Positions 33,653 to 44,476 of a stretch of 64,000 nt of DNA are shown piece by piece. Every line of letters begins with the position of its first letter. Position 1 is the first letter of the stretch. The notes below the pieces were generated by a model. That model had not been told where the DNA came from. It saw nothing but the letters and a program-made list of their open reading frames with translations, and did not search any database. The DNA lies in NCBI GenBank assembly GCA_028554645.1, contig JAQOOI010000043.1, positions 124,001 to 188,000 of the forward strand, in the 5' to 3' direction. The stretch comes from Omphalotus guepiniiformis (lineage: Eukaryota > Basidiomycota > Agaricomycetes > Agaricales > Omphalotaceae). The translations under genes and the position numbers were made by a program.

Positions 33653-36561
33653 ACTGGGCCCGATAAAGCATAGTTCCCATGGCATTATGTGAGAAATATG
33701 CTGATAATATTTTGAGAATTATTAATGTAAGTCTTGAGATTTATCAAAAACTTATTTAAAAAAAAATTTCTTAGAGTTATAATATATCTACCATACTTCT
33801 ACAGTAAGTTCCAGAGGGTAGTATGGTATCTTGAGAGTGTGACAAATTGTCACAATGTAAGTCTTCCATTAGTCCACCAAGAATTATGGAAGTCTTATTT
33901 AAAAAAAATATTATTATAAATTTCTTTGGCTATATACTGGATTTACACTATACATATGGGAGTATATATCTCTTGCACTGCATATGCCTTACAGTCAAGA
34001 TATCTCCAGGAACAATCTAATAGAATAATAAAAAACACATGTAATTCTATACTGATCTAAACAATAAATATCATTTCAGTTTCTAGGGAAGTATTGAAAA
34101 TTCATTTGCATAGTTTCAGGAATCTATATATAAGTAATATACATAGTATCATCATATTCTCATGAAATTCTCATGAAAGTATTGATATTAGATTATAATA
34201 CTTTCAGAGAAATATTGAATGTTAGTTTGCATAATTCCACAGATACATTGAAAAGTGGTTTACATGGTATCAACATAAATCTGAAGAAGTATTGATTTGT
34301 AATTCACATACTGTTATCATACCTCTAGAGAGAAGTATTTAATGATGGTTTACATAGTTCCAGAAATATATTCAAATTTAATCCATAGAATTACTATGAA
34401 TTTAGAAAAGTATTAATAATAATTGGCATTATGATTGTTTTAGAGAAATATTGAAAGTTGATTTGTACAGTTTCAGTGATCCATTCAAAGGTTGTATTAT
34501 ACATAGTATTAGTATTTCCAGAAAGATCTTGATACTGGATTATGATAGTTTTAGAGAAGAATTGAATGTTAGTATGATAACTCTAGAGATACATATAAAA
34601 GTAGCATAGAATAAAAATAAATCTAGAGAAGTACTGAAGTATATTCCATATACTGCCACTATACTTCCAGAGAAGTAGTATTATTGAATTATCATATTTT
34701 CAGAGAGGTATTAGATGATAGTTTACATAGTCCTAGTGGTTTCCATAGATTTACAATAATTTTAGGGAAGTATTCAAATAAAATCAGCATTGTTTCAGAG
34801 AAATATTGAAGGTTGATTTGTATAGTTTCAGTTACTCAAAGGTTGAATTATACATAGTATTAGTATTTTCAGAAAAATCTTGATACTGGATTATGATAAT
34901 TTTAGAAAAGAATTGAATGTTAATTTGATAACTCCAGAGATACATATAGAAGTGGTTTACACAGTATCAACATAAATCTGGAGAAGTGTTAGTATGTGAT
35001 TCTTCCATTTTCACACTTTCAGAGAAGTATTAATTATTAGTTTGCATAATTCCACAGAAGTATTAATATGTGGTCTACATAATGTCATCATGTCTTAATA
35101 TCACAGTTCAGAGAAGTATATTAGTTTGCCTAGTTCCAGAGATATACTCACAAGTAAAACCATAGTATTATCATAATTTCAGAGAAATATTGATAATAAA
35201 TTGTAATGGTTTCAAGAAAGAATAATAGTTTGCATAGTTTCAGATATATATTCAAAAGTGATTTCTGTAAAATCACCATAATTTTAGGGAAGTATTAATA
35301 TTGGATTTTCACAAGTCCAGAATAATATTCAATATCAGTTTGCATAACATCACAGAAGTATTAATATGCAGTCTACATAGTACCAGCATAAGTCAATAAA
35401 GATATTGATATTGAATTACCATAGTTCCAGTGAAGTATTGAATATTAGATTGCATAATTTTAAGATACTATTTGAAAGTTGTTTCCATAGTATTACTATA
35501 CTTTCAGAAAAGTATTAACATTGAATGATAATAGTGTCAGAGAAGTAGTGAAATGTGATCTACATAGTGTTACCATAGTTCAAGAAAATTATGGATATGT
35601 TATTTACATAGTGTTATTGTAGTGTCAGAGAAGTATTGATATTGAATTATCACAATTCCAGGGAGGTAGCATCATCTAGCAATATCTAGCATCAGCTGGC
35701 ATCAGCTAGCACCACCTATCAGTAGCTGGCATCAGCTAGCACCACCTATCAGTAGCTGGCATTAGCTAGCAGCAGCTATCAGCATCTGTCAGGAGCTGAC
35801 ATCAGCTGACACCAGCTGGCAGGACCTGGGAGCAGCTAGCATTAGCTGATACCAGCTGGCACCAACTAGCACCAGCAGCTGACATCAGTGGACATCAGCT
35901 AGCATTAGCTGGCATCAGGTGAGAGCAGCTAGCAGCAGCTCAAATCATCTAGCAGCAGCTGACATTGGCTGAGACTGGCTAGGAGCAACAAGCAGCAGCT
36001 GGCATGAGCTAGCAGCAGCTAACAGTATCTATTAGCAGCTCATATCATATAGCAGCAGCTAACAGTATCTATCAGCAGCTCATATAGCACCAGCTGACAT
36101 TAGATGACATCAGCTGACATCAGCTCAAATTGTCTGGCAGCAGCTGGCCTCAGCTGACATCAGGTAGCAGAAGCTAGGAGCAGTGCACATCAGCTAATGT
36201 CATGTGGCAGCAGGTGGCATTAGCTAGCAGCAGCTAACATCAGCTCAAATCATCTAGCAGCAGCTGACATTAGCTGACACCTGCAAGCAGAAGCTACAAG
36301 CTGTGCATATCAGCTGGCATCAACTGATACCTGCTAGCAGGAGCTAGGAGCAGTGCACATTAGCTGGCACCAGCTGACACTAGCTAGCAAGAGCTAGGAG
36401 CAGTGCACCTCAGCTGATGTGGTCTGGCAGCAGCTGGCATCAGCTAGTAGCAGCTAACATCAGCTCAAATCATCTGGCAGCAGCTGACATCAGCTTAAAT
36501 CACCTGGCAGCAGCTGGCAGTAGCTGTCATCAGCTAGCTGTAGTTGACAGTAGTTCTCATC
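33653..36561 (+). repeat. Left terminal inverted repeat, 2,909 bp
   Basis: It is the reverse complement of 53,256-56,164 and exactly the same length. One substitution is seen at the tip (CCCGATAAAG versus CCCGGTAAAG); stretches read further in, including the 33,734-33,919 segment, are identical. The outer 2 kb is AT-rich and built of degenerate units around AGAAGTATTGA and TTTCAGAGA. The inner 0.9 kb is the AGCT repeat. Small open frames here are not believable genes. Confidence 0.88.
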
Positions 36562-38118
36562 AGCTAGCAGTAGTTGGCAGTAGCTCTCACCAGCTAGGAG
36601 TAGCTGGCTCATCAGCTGACACCACCTAGCAGCAGCTCAAATCATCTTGTATTAGCTGGGAGCAGCTGAGAGTAGCTATGGCATCAGAGAGCAGCTGGCA
36701 TCAGCTAGCCACAGCTCAAACCATCTGGCAGCAGCTGACAATAGCTAGCAGCAGCTGGGAGCAGCTGGCACCAGCTAGCATCAGCTCAAATCATCCAGCA
36801 GCAGCTGACATCAGCTGAAACCAGCTAGCAGGAGTGGCACACATTAGCTTGTATCAGCTGGGAGCAGCTAGCATTAGCTAGCATCAGCTTGGAGCAGCTG
36901 ATATCAGCTGGGAGTAGTTGTTACACTAGCTGGGAGCAGCTGGGAGCAGCTGATATCAGCTAGGAGTAGTTGTTACACTAGCTAGGAGCAGCTAGGAGCA
37001 GCTAGCATTAGCTAGCATCAGCTGGGAGCAGCTGGTATCAGCTAATATCAGCTGGGAGTAGTGGTGACACTGGCTGGGAGCAGCTGAAATCAGCTAGCAC
37101 CAGCTCAAATCATCTGGTAGCAGCTAACATCAGCTGACACCAGCTTGCATCAGCTGGGAGAAGCTAGCATTAGCTAGGATCAGCTAGGAGCAGCTGGGAG
37201 CAGCTGGCATCAGCTGGTATCAGCTAGCATCAGCTCAAATCATCTGGCAGCAGCTAACATCAGCTGACACCAGCTGGGAGTAGTTGTGACACTAGGATTG
37301 GCCCAGTTATAGTGTATATGTTAGATAATGCAATCCGCTGGTAGATGATGCAAGCTGCCACTGGATGATGCTAGAGTGCTAGATGATACTAGCTGATGCT
37401 AGAAGCTGTTAGCAGCTAATCTCAGCTATATGATGTAAGCTTCTGTCAGCTGCTGCTAAATGATGCAGGCTGCTGCTGGGAGTTGCTGGATAGTGGGAGT
37501 AGATGATGCTGAATGATGCTAGTTAATCCCAGCTGCCATGGTGCTAGCTGGGTGTCATTAGATGATAGAACCAGCTGCTATTACAGGATGTGAGCTGCTG
37601 ATAGATGCTGTGAGCAGCTCCCAGCTACTAAAAGATGATGCCAGCTGCTCCTAGCTGATGCTAGCTAATGCTAGCTGCTCCTAGCTGCTCCTAGCTAGTG
37701 TAACAACTACTCCTAGCTGATATCAGCTGCTCCCAGCTGCTCCCAGCTAGTGTAACAACTACTCCCAGCTGATATCAGCTGCTCCAAGCTGATGCTAGCT
37801 AATGCTAGCTGCTCCCAGCTGATACAAGCTAATGTGTGCCACTCCTGCTAGCTGGTTTCAGCTGATGTCAGCTGCTGCTGGATGATTTGAGCTGATGCTA
37901 GCTGGTGCCAGCTGCTCCCAGCTGCTGCTAGCTATTGTCAGCTGCTGCCAGATGGTTTGAGCTGTGGCTAGCTGATGCCAGCTGCTCTCTGATGCCATAG
38001 CTACTCTCAGCTGCTCCCAGCTAATACAAGATGATTTGAGCTGCTGCTAGGTGGTGTCAGCTGATGAGCCAGCTACTCCTAGCTGGTGAGAGCTACTGCC
38101 AACTACTGCTAGCTGATG
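35668..38118. repeat. 10-bp AGCT minisatellite, left side
   Basis: From about 35,668 the sequence is a tandem array with a strict 10-bp period and a conserved AGCT at each unit end (AGCATCAGCT, GGCATCAGCT, GACACCAGCT, AGCAGCAGCT). About 37,650 onward the array is in the opposite orientation (AGCTGATGCT). The right end of the element has a shorter version (53,256-54,149). Confidence 0.85.
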
Positions 38119-38129
38119 AGATAAAATTC
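36562..38129. repeat. Extra palindromic block between left TIR and core
   Basis: This block has no counterpart at the right end. It starts AGCTAGCAGTAGTTGGCAGT (36,562) and ends with the reverse complement ACTGCCAACTACTGCTAGCT (about 38,094-38,113). Long matching stretches continue inward on both sides (for example GCTCAAACCATCTGGCAGCA and its complement). The centre lies near 37,340, so it could fold into a hairpin of several hundred base pairs. Confidence 0.75.
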
Positions 38130-38167
38130 CGACTAGCTTTGTTCGTAACACGCCGGTCTTGACCGGA
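38130..38167 (+). repeat. Inner 38-bp inverted repeat, left copy
   Basis: CGACTAGCTTTGTTCGTAAC followed by ACGCCGGTCTTGACCGGA. The reverse complement of 53,210-53,247 agrees at 36 of 38 positions. It contains its own palindrome (CCGGTC...GACCGG). It marks the boundary between AGCT array and gene-bearing core and may be the true transposase end. Confidence 0.8.
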
Positions 38168-38464
38168 TTCTCAGATCTTGTTCGTTCGCATACTGAACGA
38201 GTTAATAGTGATTTTACATTTATTTGTATGGTATTAATGAACACATTGTATTCGAATGAACAAGACATATTGAACAAAAAGAACGAAAAAGCAGATATAT
38301 AAAATACCAAACTAACGCGAACTGAACGAACAAACGCGTCGTAAATGAGAGTCGTCAACTGAACGAACACGCAGTGAACGAATAAGCCGATTGAACAAAT
38401 ACTTCAAATTCCAGACGTGAATGAACAAAGATCGAACCGAACGAACGAACAAGACGACGTACCT
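38168..38464. promoter_or_regulatory. Subterminal GAACGAAC-motif cluster, left
   Basis: Many short copies of GAACGAAC, TGAACGAACA or close variants occur between the inner inverted repeat and the GIY-YIG gene. The right end (52,829-53,209) has the complementary form (TGTTCATTC, TTGTTCATTC). Symmetric, inverted subterminal motif clusters are typical of DNA-transposon transposase binding sites; this role is inferred. Confidence 0.55.
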
Positions 38465-38958
38465 TCATACGAAGCAGATTTGGTGAATGAGTGGAGCGAT
38501 AGTATCTTCGTATACATCGGTAGGATGTCCAGCAAACTCGAAAAGTTCTCGGTGTTTACGTCCGCCTGAAAACGTCGTCAAGAGGTTTCATTCAGGCAGC
38601 AAAGCAAAAAAAAAGACTTACAATGGGAGCAGCGCAATCGCGGACGCCTAAGACATATTCTTTCGAGTGCCTTATGTACATCATGTTCTATACAAATGTG
38701 AAGAGGCAGAAAAAAAGAGCTAGGAGAAAACGTACCAGATTTTACATACTGTTGAGTTGAAATCGGGTCAAACCACTGGTGCTGCTGCCCTCGACACTGA
38801 CGCTTCCACTCTCCTTTCCGCCGCTCCACGTTGATTGTTCGGCCCACTTTGTACCTCTGTGTTCCGACGATGTGATACACATATATCCAGCCAGACTTGT
38901 CAGAAGATGGAAGGGCGTTAGTGATCGGATGCACCGCCGCTGTGTACAGAGTGCTCAT
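38465..38958 (-). CDS. GIY-YIG family protein (T5orf172/MUG113-like)
   Basis: Exons 38958-38736, 38687-38622 and 38565-38465 (introns GTACGT...TAG and GTAAGT...CAG) join in frame to 129 residues. The sequence reads GWIYVYHIVGTQRYKVGRT (residues about 23-41), then VERRKGEWKRQC, then after the first intron EHDVHKALERI and a pair of cysteines followed by HRELFEF. This fits the T5orf172/MUG113 branch of the GIY-YIG superfamily: the WIYVY strand, K-V-G-R-T with the catalytic-type Arg, an Arg-rich helix, and a metal-binding-type Glu-His. The family is thought to act as DNA endonucleases; activity of this one is untested. It is the outermost cargo gene at the left end of the KDZ core. Confidence 0.7.
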
Positions 38959-39243
38959 TGTGATAGGATGGAACGGTCTTGGTTGAATAGATACCGCGAG
39001 AACGACGATGAAGTGATGCCGGCGCTACGAGTTAGTTGGTCACGACGTCGCGCCGTGTCGCGCCCTTGTCACAGGTCGTGTCGTACCTCAAAAAAGCTTA
39101 ACCACTCTTATGAGCTATCCCACAACCTACATCGCACGAGATACAAAATATATTTGGATGACTATATAGTGACAAAACTGGAAAGAAATTAGCAACGAGT
39201 ACTGAATCAGTCAAAAGCACATACCTAATACATGAGAGAAATA

Positions 39244-41727
39244 TCACTTTGTTTTCGTAGATCGTTTAGCTTCACGGGCCTGTCTTCGTTCTTCATCAAC
39301 CATCTCAGTATCCAATGTTTCCTCAGTGTCGGGATTAACGTAGATATACCCTGGCTTGCGCTTTTTCGGTGCTGGGCCTGACGGATCGGGTGCTGGAGGG
39401 TCATCACGTTTTCGTTTCTCCCTTGCAGACCGCCTTGGCGCATCCTGAACAGCGGGCTCGGGCTGGGGAGCTTGCGCCACACCCGACGGTTCCGCTCTGG
39501 TCTTCCTTCCACGTTTCCGCGGCGCGGCGACTGCCATATCGGGTATCTTTAAACCGGCCGGCAACGTGATTCCTCGGACGGTAACATCCGCTGGAGCGTC
39601 AAGCGCAGTACCAGGAGAGTTGGGATGAGGAGTAGCTGGCAGTGTGGCTGGTTCTACAGTGGGAGAGCTGCTATTGACAGGGACACTAGAGACATGAAGA
39701 AGAGCCCCAGGAAGGTTGGGGAGAGTTGGCGTATGAGTGCTCAGCGGCGAGTCAGCTGGTGATGCGACTGCTGGTGATGCGAGTACTCGGACGGAGGGAG
39801 CGTTATCATTCAACGGAGCATCAGGAACATCAGAGGGAGCATTAGGGACATCAGAGGGAGCATGAAGAGTGCTGGGAGGATTCAGGGGAGAAACAGTTGG
39901 TGATGTGGCTGGTTGAACAGGGGGACTATTACCACTGACAGGAGCGTCGGGAACATGAATGGGGGTGCCAGGAGGATTGGGAGGATGTGAGGTAACAGAG
40001 GGACTGATACTGTCCACTGCATCACAAACATCGTGTTCAACGCGAGGAAGACTGAGAGGATGCGGAAGAGCAGGTGTGATCTGGGGTGTATCACCGCCGA
40101 GTTCACTGCCTTGCTCTTCCTCCCCAGCGTGACATTCATCCTCATTCTCCAAATGTTCCTTCGCTAGGCGCTGAAGAATGACGCCCTTTTCAAAGAATGA
40201 AAATGGGTCATCAACGGGGAGTTCCGACAAGTACTGCCAAAGAGTAGCAACCGAAACTTGAACCTTCGCAAAGGGTGTTGTCAAAGGCTCTTCAAACTCG
40301 TATTTACTTGTGTCGTAATAGTTGTCAGGATTCTTGGCGATATCACCCCATGGAACAGACGGCATATCAGTACTCGATTCGAAGGATATGTCTAGCAGAA
40401 TGTTTAGTATGAAAAACTTCACGAAAATGACATGTACATACTCCAGACCGCCTCAAAGTACTTGGCTAGAATGACCTGAGCATTATGAAGGTCTTGTGGA
40501 CATTCTTGAACTGTTTCAGGGGGGAAGACGAAGGCCCCCGCACCATTCTTGGGGAACGCTACGCTGACTGTGGCATTAGCTTCAGTGGCATTGGTCTCCG
40601 AAGCTACCAGCAGAGATGAGAATTGTTAAGTGAACGAGGGACGAAGAGCATACCATTGTAAACATGGACCAAGTGGTCTCCAAATTGACTTGCAATACTG
40701 TCCATCTCGAAAGCCCCCAACTTGGCTTTCTTTGCCTTTCTTTTGAGATTGTTTGGGATCAGACAGTACCTGAAAAGATGTTCAAGTCAGGCTCAACAAT
40801 AAAAGTATAGCAAGGGCACGTACGACTGCGATGCTACAAGCTCGTCAGGCGTTCGCTGACCAACGATGATCAGGACACCACACTCTCCGACACGACCTGA
40901 ATCAAGAACCGTCTGTACTTCATTCGCAAGTACATTCCCAAAATCGGCTTGGTTGGCGCTATCCTTGCACATTTCTGTTGCGCGTCGATTCCACTCAGCT
41001 TTCGTCTCGCCTTCCTGATGCCACAGCTCTGTCCAGGCCTTCTGAAAGTGCCCGCCATTGTTGGTGTGAGTCCCTTCAGCCTTGAGCTCGGCAGCTCGCG
41101 CCTGTATACTGGCAAGCTGCTCATCGCGGAAGAGCTCTCTCCCAGTGATACGAGTAGAGAATATACTCAGAAGAGTCGTCCGACCTTCGACCGAACACCA
41201 CTCTTCCTTGGAGTTCGCATCACCGGTCTGCGAGCTGGCCTGAGTGGAACCGGGTTTCGAGCTGGCCTGAGGAACTGTGCCACCAGAGTCCTGGGGTGGG
41301 TTTGCTTCGGAAGGCGTGCCACCAGAGTCCCTGCTTGAGGTCGCCCCAGCTGATGGTGTTTGAGAGGCAAGCTTGAAGTACCTAATCTCGTTGCGGAAGA
41401 GGTCAGAGATGACCTGTGTTCACCGTGAGCAGATGAGGTTGCCAGCTACCGAAGAAGGCGTACCTTAAACCACTGCTCCTTACTTTTGGCTACCGGCTTG
41501 TCAGCGTTCAACTTATCAAGCTGAAATTCGACTACGGAATCGAGAAGTTGGTTGGCAACATCTTTAGGCCACTTTTCGACGGCCAGGGGGTTACGGTGTC
41601 TGTCGCCTGTCGATTTGAGATGAACGTTGTTCTCGTATAGAACGTTGTTGAATTCGTCCCGCTTTTGCAAGAGTATCTTCCTTTGAGCATCGTCAGCCCA
41701 AGAAGCCCAGTTTCTCTTCTTGACCAT
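39244..41727 (-). CDS. KDZ-element cargo protein of unknown function, 759 aa
   Basis: Exons 41727-41464, 41413-40824, 40769-40654, 40603-40442 and 40391-39244 join with all phases agreeing to 759 residues. The start (MVKKRNWASWADDAQRKILL) and middle (FRNEIRYFKLAS, then VPWGDIAKNPDNYYDTSKYE) recall a family of hypothetical proteins widespread in agaricomycete genomes; I know no function. The C-terminal half has low complexity: Pro/Ser/Thr repeats (PDAPVSGNSPPV, NAPSDVPDAPLND), then basic stretches (APRKRGRKTRAEPSG, RRSAREKRKR, PAPKKRKPG) that look like nuclear signals. A nuclear, possibly DNA-binding accessory protein of the transposon is a reasonable guess but only a guess. Confidence 0.7.
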
Positions 41728-42773
41728 TGGAAATAGTACGCAGAATACGAGAGTGAGGTTGTGATTTCGTTCAGTTGTATGATGCATAGAACTACTATAA
41801 GCTGTATTGCAACAACAAAGCATGAAGGATGCCACACACAAGCAAAGCGGCCAAAGGAGCCAAAGCAGAACATCGACGCAAACAGTCGTATGAAAACCAA
41901 TGTAAGAACTTGCTTGTGAGTGACCAGTGGTAATGCTTCTGAGTTGCCTGAGCACTTGACAAGGTCAAGGCCAACGCACAACTGATAGTTGTGGTTATAA
42001 GGTTGAGAACTGCCATTGATGAAGCGAAAGACATGTATCTGATATGTATGTTTTCTGAGTTCAAATGAAGGTGAGGAATTGAAGAACAGCCTACCAAAGT
42101 TGGGAGAAAACCACACAGATTCAAACACGCACGTCCAGTGTAGCTTGGACTTCACAAGGAGTGAGCAGGAGAAGGGTAGGAGGCAAAGCGAGAGGCAAAG
42201 CGAGCAATCGGTCCTTCACACTTAGAAGTTGTAAGTTTGAACGTATGACCCTTGAGATTGAAGCTTGCAATCCATAATCACACACTCGTCAGTGTGGATA
42301 ACGCACCACCATTTCAGTGGTGGTCAGAATGCAACCCTTGAGATCTTGAGAGCTTGAGAGAGGGTCGGGAATCGGGACTGAGATTCCGCATTGGTAAGCT
42401 TGGTTCTGAAGGCTTAGCCAAACAAACAAGTGCAGAGATAAGATACTACTGTTGTCGCCGTGCTCAAGCCGTGCTTCCCTCAACGTACTTGGTGAGTGGT
42501 TCACTATACCAAAAGCCGCTACTCTAGTAGTGTGCTACCCTCAATGCACGCGTTGAGTGGTCAATCGATTACCAATCCCGCATCCAACTACATCCAGGAC
42601 TTAGCTTCGTTCCCTGCGATCAGCTGGAGGGAGCTTGGATCAGGCAAAGCAAGTAATCCAGATTGAAACCTGGACGGGCCAAAGCAATAAAATGGCGTAT
42701 AAAATCTGTAAGTTACCTTCACTCTTTTTCAACAACTCACTTACTTCCACGAAATCTCAAGCTCTTCCGCACC
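41728..42773. other. Divergent intergenic region inside the KDZ element
   Basis: About 1 kb separates two divergent cargo genes. It contains small direct repeats (GAGGCAAAGCGA twice near 42,180-42,202) and a short inverted motif pair (CTCAACGTACTTGGTGAGTG near 42,479; CTCAATGCACGCGTTGAGTG near 42,540). No gene is supported. Confidence 0.5.
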
Positions 42774-43807
42774 ATGAACGACGTCTTGCCCCCCAATCCC
42801 GCACAAGCCCTTGCAAGGACCATTCGGGATAAATTGACAAAAGTTGTCAATCGACCTCTTCTACAGACGCAATTCTACGGCCTTCATATGTATGTGACAA
42901 GAGTTGACACCGGTCGGCGTGATTTTACACACATTGGGAGAGTCACTTGCAGTGTAAGTTTCACAATCTCCTCTCATTCTTTGGAGAAGCTGACGCTTTT
43001 TTGTACAGTGCGCAAGGCCAAGTCATGTCTCTCGTAATCTGGAGTGTACCAAGAAACGCAAAATATTCTGTTGGTTCCACCCCAGGTCTTGTTGCATGCT
43101 CATGTACCTTCTTGTGCTGCACGATCGGTATTCGACAGTATCCTGGTCCAGTGCACCTCTCCCCGATGTCTACCACCGAAATGTTCCGTACGGCCCTTTA
43201 ATCAATCCCGATGATTTGCAAGGTTGGGATGCGTGCATCACCGGCCTTGTTGAAGAGGCTGAGGTTTCCATGTGGGCGGAGTGGCGTGCATCATCAGCGG
43301 GAGTCGTATCGGCTTCAGGGGACTCTACGACTGAATCTGGCAGCGTCTCTGTGACTGACACTCCCGCGCATGCTGCTTCGGGCTCACGCTCCGGCACGAC
43401 CATCGTGATATCTTCAGACAGCGATATTCATCCAGGCAACAAACGTCCTTTCCCTGGATCTTCTTCTGTCCAGCCCTCTAAGCGTGCTAGGTTGAACGGT
43501 AAGCTCAATATACTGCAGTGCCATATCATGTGTACTCATCCACCTCGCAGGGACCCTGCAGGAGACAAACGCCATGCCTTCAAGTCATTCCAGAGTCATC
43601 GGTAAATTCTCGTCGTTATTCAATGCATTCTTTACATATTGGAGCATATCTCTTAGAGCTACTCAATGAGCATGAAACTTCCTCCTCTAAACGCAAGACA
43701 ATCATTGGTCAGTGACAAGGTAACGACATTTACACACACTGACTCTCTCTGTCATAGATCTTTCCAAGGATAGTGATGCTCCGCAAGAGTATGACCGTGC
43801 AGGTTAG
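42774..43807 (+). CDS. KDZ-element cargo protein of unknown function, 273 aa
   Basis: Exons 42774-42953, 43009-43498, 43551-43601, 43657-43707 and 43758-43807 join in frame to 273 residues (MNDVLPPNPAQALARTIRDK...). A cysteine group after the first intron (VTCSCARPSHV, LECTKKRKIFCWFHP, RSCCM) could bind metal. The middle is Ser/Thr-rich. It includes TTIVISSDSD and, near the end, TIIDLSKDSD; both look like SUMO-interaction motifs (hydrophobic run next to acidic/serine residues). KRARLNG is a possible nuclear signal. The small 51-nt exons 3 and 4 are unusual but keep phase. The reading is supported by splice consensus only. Confidence 0.6.
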
Positions 43808-44476
43808 GATGCTACTAGTAGGACAGGCGCAGAAGCACATCTACGAAGCATTTATCCAACTGTATTTCTCACTTGTATTTCACTGTGCTATATCGTTCTC
43901 CATATATATGTATTACCTGCTACGCGTGGTGGCGAAAATATAAGGCCTCCATAAAGTTTTATTACCATATGTGACTTCAACTATTTCGCGTGTCAGACAC
44001 CGAGATGACCGAGACCGAGCGTTTGACGCACATAATTGGCCGAGATAAAGTTTGTACTTATTTACTAGAGTCAGCTAAGTCATGTGTTTATGTTTACGTG
44101 ATGATTAGCGCACCTTGACTTAGAACTTCGAACTGCTCCTCGCGATTGTCGTGCCCGTCCTCCGGTAAGTTGTTCATGTTGCGTGTCTTCACTACTCAAT
44201 ATATATAAAACTTTAGTCTCTCTTCTTCCGCTCCCCCTCCACACTCACAGAGAAGTGCCACGACTTTCGAGTCGTGCGCCAACTCCACAACTTTTGTTGT
44301 GCGAGGTCTGTGGGCTCACAGGATCTCCTCCCCCTTCCACACCTACAGAGCAGTGCCACGACTTTCTAGTCGCGCGCCAACTCCGCAACTCTTGTTGTGC
44401 GAGGTCTGTTGTTCGACACCTCGAGCCTGCAACAATTCGGTCACGGAACGCGCATCCTCAAGCTCAAGAATTCCCA
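43808..44476. other. Intergenic region within the KDZ element
   Basis: No gene is seen. It holds the leader of the next gene and the tandem hairpin repeats listed separately. Confidence 0.5.
44222..44419 (+). repeat. 98-bp tandem repeat with two hairpins per unit
   Basis: Two units repeat at a 98-bp spacing (AGTGCCACGAC at 44,254 and 44,352). In unit 1 CGACTTTCGAGTCG (44,261-44,274) is a perfect stem with a TTCG loop, and CACAACTTTTGTTGTG (44,286-44,301) is a second perfect stem. Unit 2 keeps the CGACT/AGTCG stem and CAAC/GTTG. The repeat ends with GCGAGGTCTGT in both units. It sits just upstream of the cargo gene at 44,477. Confidence 0.8.

Noticed and set aside
33734..33919. Identical 61-residue frame in both TIRs (also 55,898-56,083)
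   Set aside because: It is a by-product of the AT-rich TIR being duplicated. It has low complexity and no recognisable domain or splice structure.
36417..36629. Frames with repeated HQLAVVGSSS in the AGCT array
   Set aside because: A 10-bp repeat gives a 30-bp coding period and accidental open frames. The composition is purely repeat-driven.
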